Shown here one piece after another: positions 60,968 to 64,000 of a stretch of DNA of 64,000 bases (position 1 is its first letter; every line of letters begins with the position of its first letter). The position numbers were made by a program, and so were the translations under genes. The notes under the pieces are model-generated. The model made no database searches. It saw only the letters and a program-made list of their open reading frames with translations, and was not told the origin of the DNA. This DNA comes from Bacteroidales bacterium (GTDB lineage Bacteria > Bacteroidota > Bacteroidia > Bacteroidales > UBA3663). The stretch lies in NCBI GenBank assembly GCA_017618715.1, contig JAFZTS010000067.1:1-64000 (forward strand), written 5' to 3'.

Positions 60968-62467
60968 ATGAATCGTTATTTATCATTACTGACGCTCCTG
61001 GCCGTGGGCCTCGTAGCCTGTCAAAATCAAGGCGAACCTTCCTCACTTGCACCTTATGTTAAACCCCAGTATGCTGCGGCTCCTTTCGACATGCCCAATG
61101 TGGCAACCGTCAATATTCCAAGCTACAGCGTGCTTCTCACCGACTTCGGAGCCAAGGGCGACGGAGGCAGTCTATGCACCGAAGCCTTTGCTGCAGCCAT
61201 GAAGGCTCTTGATGAGAAAGGCGGTGGACACCTCATCGTTCCCAGTGGTATCTGGCTCACAGGACCTATCCAGTTTGTCTCGAATGTCGATCTGCACGTC
61301 GAGCAGGGTGCTCTCGTGCTCTTTACCACCGACTTCGATGCCTATCCCGATGTAACCACCATTTACGAGGGCAATACTGCGACCAAGAAGATGGCGCCAC
61401 TCTATGCCTACGAGGTCAACAACATTGCCATCACGGGACCAGGCTCGTTCGACGGGCAAGGTCAGGCTTGGCGACCCAGCAAGAAGGGCAAGTTCACCTC
61501 CAGCCAATGGAATGAGCTCACTTCGGGCAGTGGTATTGAGATGAACAGCATTTGGTACCCCAATGCTAAGGAAGATGCCGAGAAGGGCGAAGCGGACAAG
61601 CCCGATATGCGCCGCGTCACCCAGCGTCCCGTTTTGCTCGAATTCACTCGTTGCAATCGTGTCCTGCTCAAGGATGCCACCTTCTCGAATTCTCCCGCTT
61701 GGAACATCCATCCGCTGATGTGCGAAGACCTCATCATTGACCATGTCACCATTCGCAATCCGTGGTTCGCACAGAATGGCGATGGCCTTGACCTCGAATC
61801 GTGCAACCGCGTTTTGATCCTCAACTCGATCTTCGACGTGGGCGACGATGCCATCTGCATCAAGTCGGGCAAGGACGCGGAGGGACGCAGCTGGAAACGT
61901 CCCTGCCAGAACGTCATCATCGACGGCTGCACCGTGCTGCATGGACATGGCGGTTTCGTCATCGGTTCGGAGATGAGTTCGGGTGCCAACAACATCTACG
62001 TACACAATTGCCTTTTCAACGGCACCGATACAGGTCTGCGCATGAAATCGACACGTGGTCGCGGTGGTGTGATTGAGAATATCTACATCGACCAAATCAA
62101 CATGGTAGCCATCTCGGGTGATGCCTTCACCTTCGACCTCTATTATTCGAACAAACCTGTGGGTGGAAAGGCCGACAAGGACAGTTCTGCTGAAGATGCT
62201 GTGCCACCGGTAACCGAGGAGACTCCCTGCTTCCGCAATCTCTATATCTCGAATGTCATTTGTCAGGGTGCCAAACGTGCCATCTGGTTCAACGGCCTGC
62301 CCGAGATGCCTCTCGAGAACCTCCAGATGCGCAATTCCCTCTTCGTCGCCGACAAGGGTTGCGAAATGCACTACGCCAAGGACATCACCTTCGAGAACGT
62401 CAAGATTCAGAACTCGAAAGGCGAGCGTATCATCGCCGCCGACGTTACGGGATTTGTGGAGAAATAA
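60968..62467 (+). CDS. GH28 polygalacturonase-family lipoprotein
   Basis: The 499-residue protein has a lipobox (VGLVAC, Cys18) and a full set of GH28 residues. FAQNGDGLDLESC and FDVGDDAICIKSG supply the three catalytic Asp residues. GHGGFVIGSE carries the His, and GLRMKSTRGRGG is the substrate-binding Arg/Lys site. It hydrolyses galacturonide links in pectin; exo or endo action cannot be told. It stands alone with its own promoter and a strong terminator, 19 kb from the other GH28. The start at 60968 gives the lipoprotein signal; the frame is open to 60893. Confidence 0.9.
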   Translation: MNRYLSLLTLLAVGLVACQNQGEPSSLAPYVKPQYAAAPFDMPNVATVNIPSYSVLLTDFGAKGDGGSLCTEAFAAAMKALDEKGGGHLIVPSGIWLTGPIQFVSNVDLHVEQGALVLFTTDFDAYPDVTTIYEGNTATKKMAPLYAYEVNNIAITGPGSFDGQGQAWRPSKKGKFTSSQWNELTSGSGIEMNSIWYPNAKEDAEKGEADKPDMRRVTQRPVLLEFTRCNRVLLKDATFSNSPAWNIHPLMCEDLIIDHVTIRNPWFAQNGDGLDLESCNRVLILNSIFDVGDDAICIKSGKDAEGRSWKRPCQNVIIDGCTVLHGHGGFVIGSEMSSGANNIYVHNCLFNGTDTGLRMKSTRGRGGVIENIYIDQINMVAISGDAFTFDLYYSNKPVGGKADKDSSAEDAVPPVTEETPCFRNLYISNVICQGAKRAIWFNGLPEMPLENLQMRNSLFVADKGCEMHYAKDITFENVKIQNSKGERIIAADVTGFVEK

Positions 62468-62502
62468 TTGTTTTTGAAAATTCCAAATTACATTCCAAAG
62501 AT

Positions 62503-62548
62503 AAACGATAGCCGAGCACGTTATTTGTGCTCGGCTATCGTTTTGCCT
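62503..62548 (+). terminator. Terminator between GH28 and the SDR gene
   Basis: A perfect 17-bp stem (62503-62519 with 62527-62543; core GATAGCCGAGCAC / GTGCTCGGCTATC) has a 7-base loop and is followed by TTTGCC. It lies between convergent genes. Confidence 0.85.
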
Positions 62549-62584
62549 CTATTTCGTTGTTTTCTATCGCTTGAAGACTTTAGT

Positions 62585-63331
62585 TTATTTCAAGAGTCGC
62601 CCCCCATCAATCACAAGTGAGGTGCCAGTAACCCAGGCGGCAGCATCGGAGAGGAGGAAGATGATGGCGTGGGCGACCTCCTCAGGCTTGCCGTATCTCT
62701 TCAGAGCATATAAGTCCTTGTCTTTAGCGATAAGTTCATCGGGGACATTCCCTATTCCCAATGTGGTTTCGATAGTCCCCGGCAGCACTGCATTGGAGCG
62801 TATTCCTCGACTGCCAAGTTCTACAGCACAAGAGCGCATGAAGGAACTGACGGATGCCTTCGTTGAAGCATAAAGGCTACTTCCAGGTGTGCTGAGTGAA
62901 GAAGCTATGGACGAGGTGAAAACGATGGAACCTCCTTTCAGAATCTTCCTCTTTTTCAGCAGTCCTTTGGTCAGAAGGATAGGAGCGAAGACGTTGGTCT
63001 GATAAATGATATCGAGATCAGTCTGCTCAATGTAGTTGACGGTGACAATGCTGTTTTGACCTGCATTATTGACGAGGCCATTGAGCATAGGCGTTTGAGC
63101 GATCAGGTTGTCAATATCCTCCTGCTTGGTGAGGTCTGCCACAATCTGCATATGACCTTCGCCTTCAAGTTGGCCGAATGTCTCTGCAAGACGTTCTTCG
63201 TTACGCCCCGTGATGACCACACGATCACCCAACTTGGAGCATTCGATGGCCGTAGCTCTTCCGATGCCAGAAGATGCTCCTGTCACAAGAATCGTTTTGT
63301 TTTCGAGGGAGAATGGATTGTAGGTGGTCAT
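62585..63331 (-). CDS. Short-chain dehydrogenase/reductase (SDR)
   Basis: The 248-residue protein has the classical SDR features: TGASSGIG cofactor loop (18-25), NNAGQ (88-92), the catalytic Ser around 140-141, and Tyr154/Lys158 in SLYASTKASV. The end reads SDAAAWVTGTSLVIDGGRL. The Arg in TGRNEERLAE points to NADP(H). The exact substrate is unknown. It lies 18 bases after the PD-(D/E)XK gene on the same strand. Confidence 0.9.
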   Translation of the reverse strand: MTTYNPFSLENKTILVTGASSGIGRATAIECSKLGDRVVITGRNEERLAETFGQLEGEGHMQIVADLTKQEDIDNLIAQTPMLNGLVNNAGQNSIVTVNYIEQTDLDIIYQTNVFAPILLTKGLLKKRKILKGGSIVFTSSIASSLSTPGSSLYASTKASVSSFMRSCAVELGSRGIRSNAVLPGTIETTLGIGNVPDELIAKDKDLYALKRYGKPEEVAHAIIFLLSDAAAWVTGTSLVIDGGRLLK

Positions 63332-63349
63332 TTGAATTGGCCGAGGAAA

Positions 63350-64000
63350 TTAAATCACTGCTTCAAAAATACGTTTGCTGTTCCATTCAATCCATTGTGG
63401 TTCGACAATCTGCTTATTCTTCGAGAAGTCGAAGGTGACGAGGTAACCTTCTTCCGCATGGCGTGTTTCGAGATAGGCTGCCAACTGGTCGCGACCACTC
63501 TCTTCGTACTTGTCGCCTCTCCAAATCTTCAACTCTATAATAAACTCTTGCTGACCGTAGGTCACTACGAGATCCATGCGACGGTTATCGCGCGTTTGTG
63601 GTTCCACGTAGTAGAAGCCGATACCGTTAATGATGGGTTTAAGGAAAGTGAGGAACAGCAACCTTCCTTCTCGTTCGAGGAAGGGGACGGTGCTGTCGCT
63701 ATATTCTTCGTGTATCAGGTCTTGGAAACGTGTGACTACATATTCCATGATTAACTGACCGTTGCGCACATAGTTCAACTGGAAGGGAGAGAGCTTGCTG
63801 TTGTTTTTGATGGCGTAATCTATAGTAAAATATAGGAACAATGCTTCCTCGAAAATCAGGTTGTGTATAACCACATGACCATCTTTGTTGCGAATGTATG
63901 AGAACATGTTGCCCATGTTCACCATCGGATTGAGCAACGAAAACGAATAGTCGGTGCTGTTGATTGAGATGGAATACATGAACTCGCGGAACTCAGGATT
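63350..64000 (-). CDS. C-terminal part of an AAA-ATPase-like PD-(D/E)XK protein (partial)
   Basis: The frame runs off the right edge without a start; the visible 216 residues are a C-terminal piece. A nuclease-like core reads MDLVVTYGQQEFIIELKIW, with Asp and the Glu-x-Lys pair of the PD-(D/E)XK fold, followed by a Gln in GRDQLAAYLE. The upstream part (NMFSYIRNKDGHVVIHNLIF) matches the family of ATP-binding proteins with a C-terminal nuclease-like domain (DUF1703 type), common in Bacteroidales. Its role is unknown. The Met at 63979 is internal: seven more codons before it are open to the edge. Confidence 0.75.
   Translation of the reverse strand, partial: NPEFREFMYSISINSTDYSFSLLNPMVNMGNMFSYIRNKDGHVVIHNLIFEEALFLYFTIDYAIKNNSKLSPFQLNYVRNGQLIMEYVVTRFQDLIHEEYSDSTVPFLEREGRLLFLTFLKPIINGIGFYYVEPQTRDNRRMDLVVTYGQQEFIIELKIWRGDKYEESGRDQLAAYLETRHAEEGYLVTFDFSKNKQIVEPQWIEWNSKRIFEAVI

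Overview
The window reads as the chromosome of a member of the Bacteroidota, most likely order Bacteroidales (Prevotellaceae-like). The reasons are: many promoters of the Bacteroidota type (TTTG near -33 and TAnnTTTG near -7); almost no Shine-Dalgarno sequences; lineage-typical families (GldH, DUF4249, DUF4836, DUF4886, DUF3098, DUF3109, a hemerythrin-LuxR regulator, a single-chain GlyS); and many secreted glycosidases and lipoproteins. I see no phage, plasmid, transposase, CRISPR array, rRNA or tRNA. The species cannot be read from the sequence alone.

Layout. 1-443 is a ~41-bp tandem repeat plus gene-free sequence. 444-3043 holds a DUF4886 hydrolase and a GH29 fucosidase. 3152-7850 is a minus-strand tripartite efflux operon (TolC, MacA-like adaptor, ATPase, FtsX-type permease). 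8180-13939 is a minus-strand trio: a TonB-dependent receptor with an unusual N-terminal domain, a DUF4249 lipoprotein, and a protein ending in a plug-like segment. 14131-18205 is a division/RNA operon read right to left (ZapB-like, zapA, rny, ricT, gldH). 18313-20099 has DUF3109 and an orphan MoxR-type AAA ATPase. 20316-26293 carries C4-dicarboxylate and other carboxylate transporters around a two-gene minus-strand unit of a K+ channel and a hemerythrin-LuxR regulator. 26376-28045 is a pair of rhomboid proteases.

28247-36778 is a long plus-strand housekeeping run (ftsX, DUF3098, uppP, truB, queA, folK, sppA, lpxK, thiL). It flows into a small rhamnogalacturonan/pectin cluster (GH28, GH105, GH106; 36811-42206) and then mnmA. 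43368-48433 holds a DUF4836 lipoprotein, an ABC ATPase/permease pair and a type B carboxylesterase. nadB, an orphan Wza-like export lipoprotein, ychF, polA and a YgjP-like metallopeptidase follow. Between the convergent metallopeptidase and C69 dipeptidase genes sits a seven-copy, exactly 42-bp palindromic repeat. glyS, an FKBP-like lipoprotein and the dipeptidase form a minus-strand operon. A second GH28, an SDR and a PD-(D/E)XK protein cut by the window edge close the window.

The observations most worth a second look are: a TTGTTAATTG repeat lying in sense just upstream of six genes and supplying a TTG start codon for three of them (mnmA, an ABC ATPase, an FKBP lipoprotein); the 42-bp repeat array, whose minus strand is open for a 14-residue peptide repeat; the K+ channel/hemerythrin-LuxR pair; and the TonB receptor trio.
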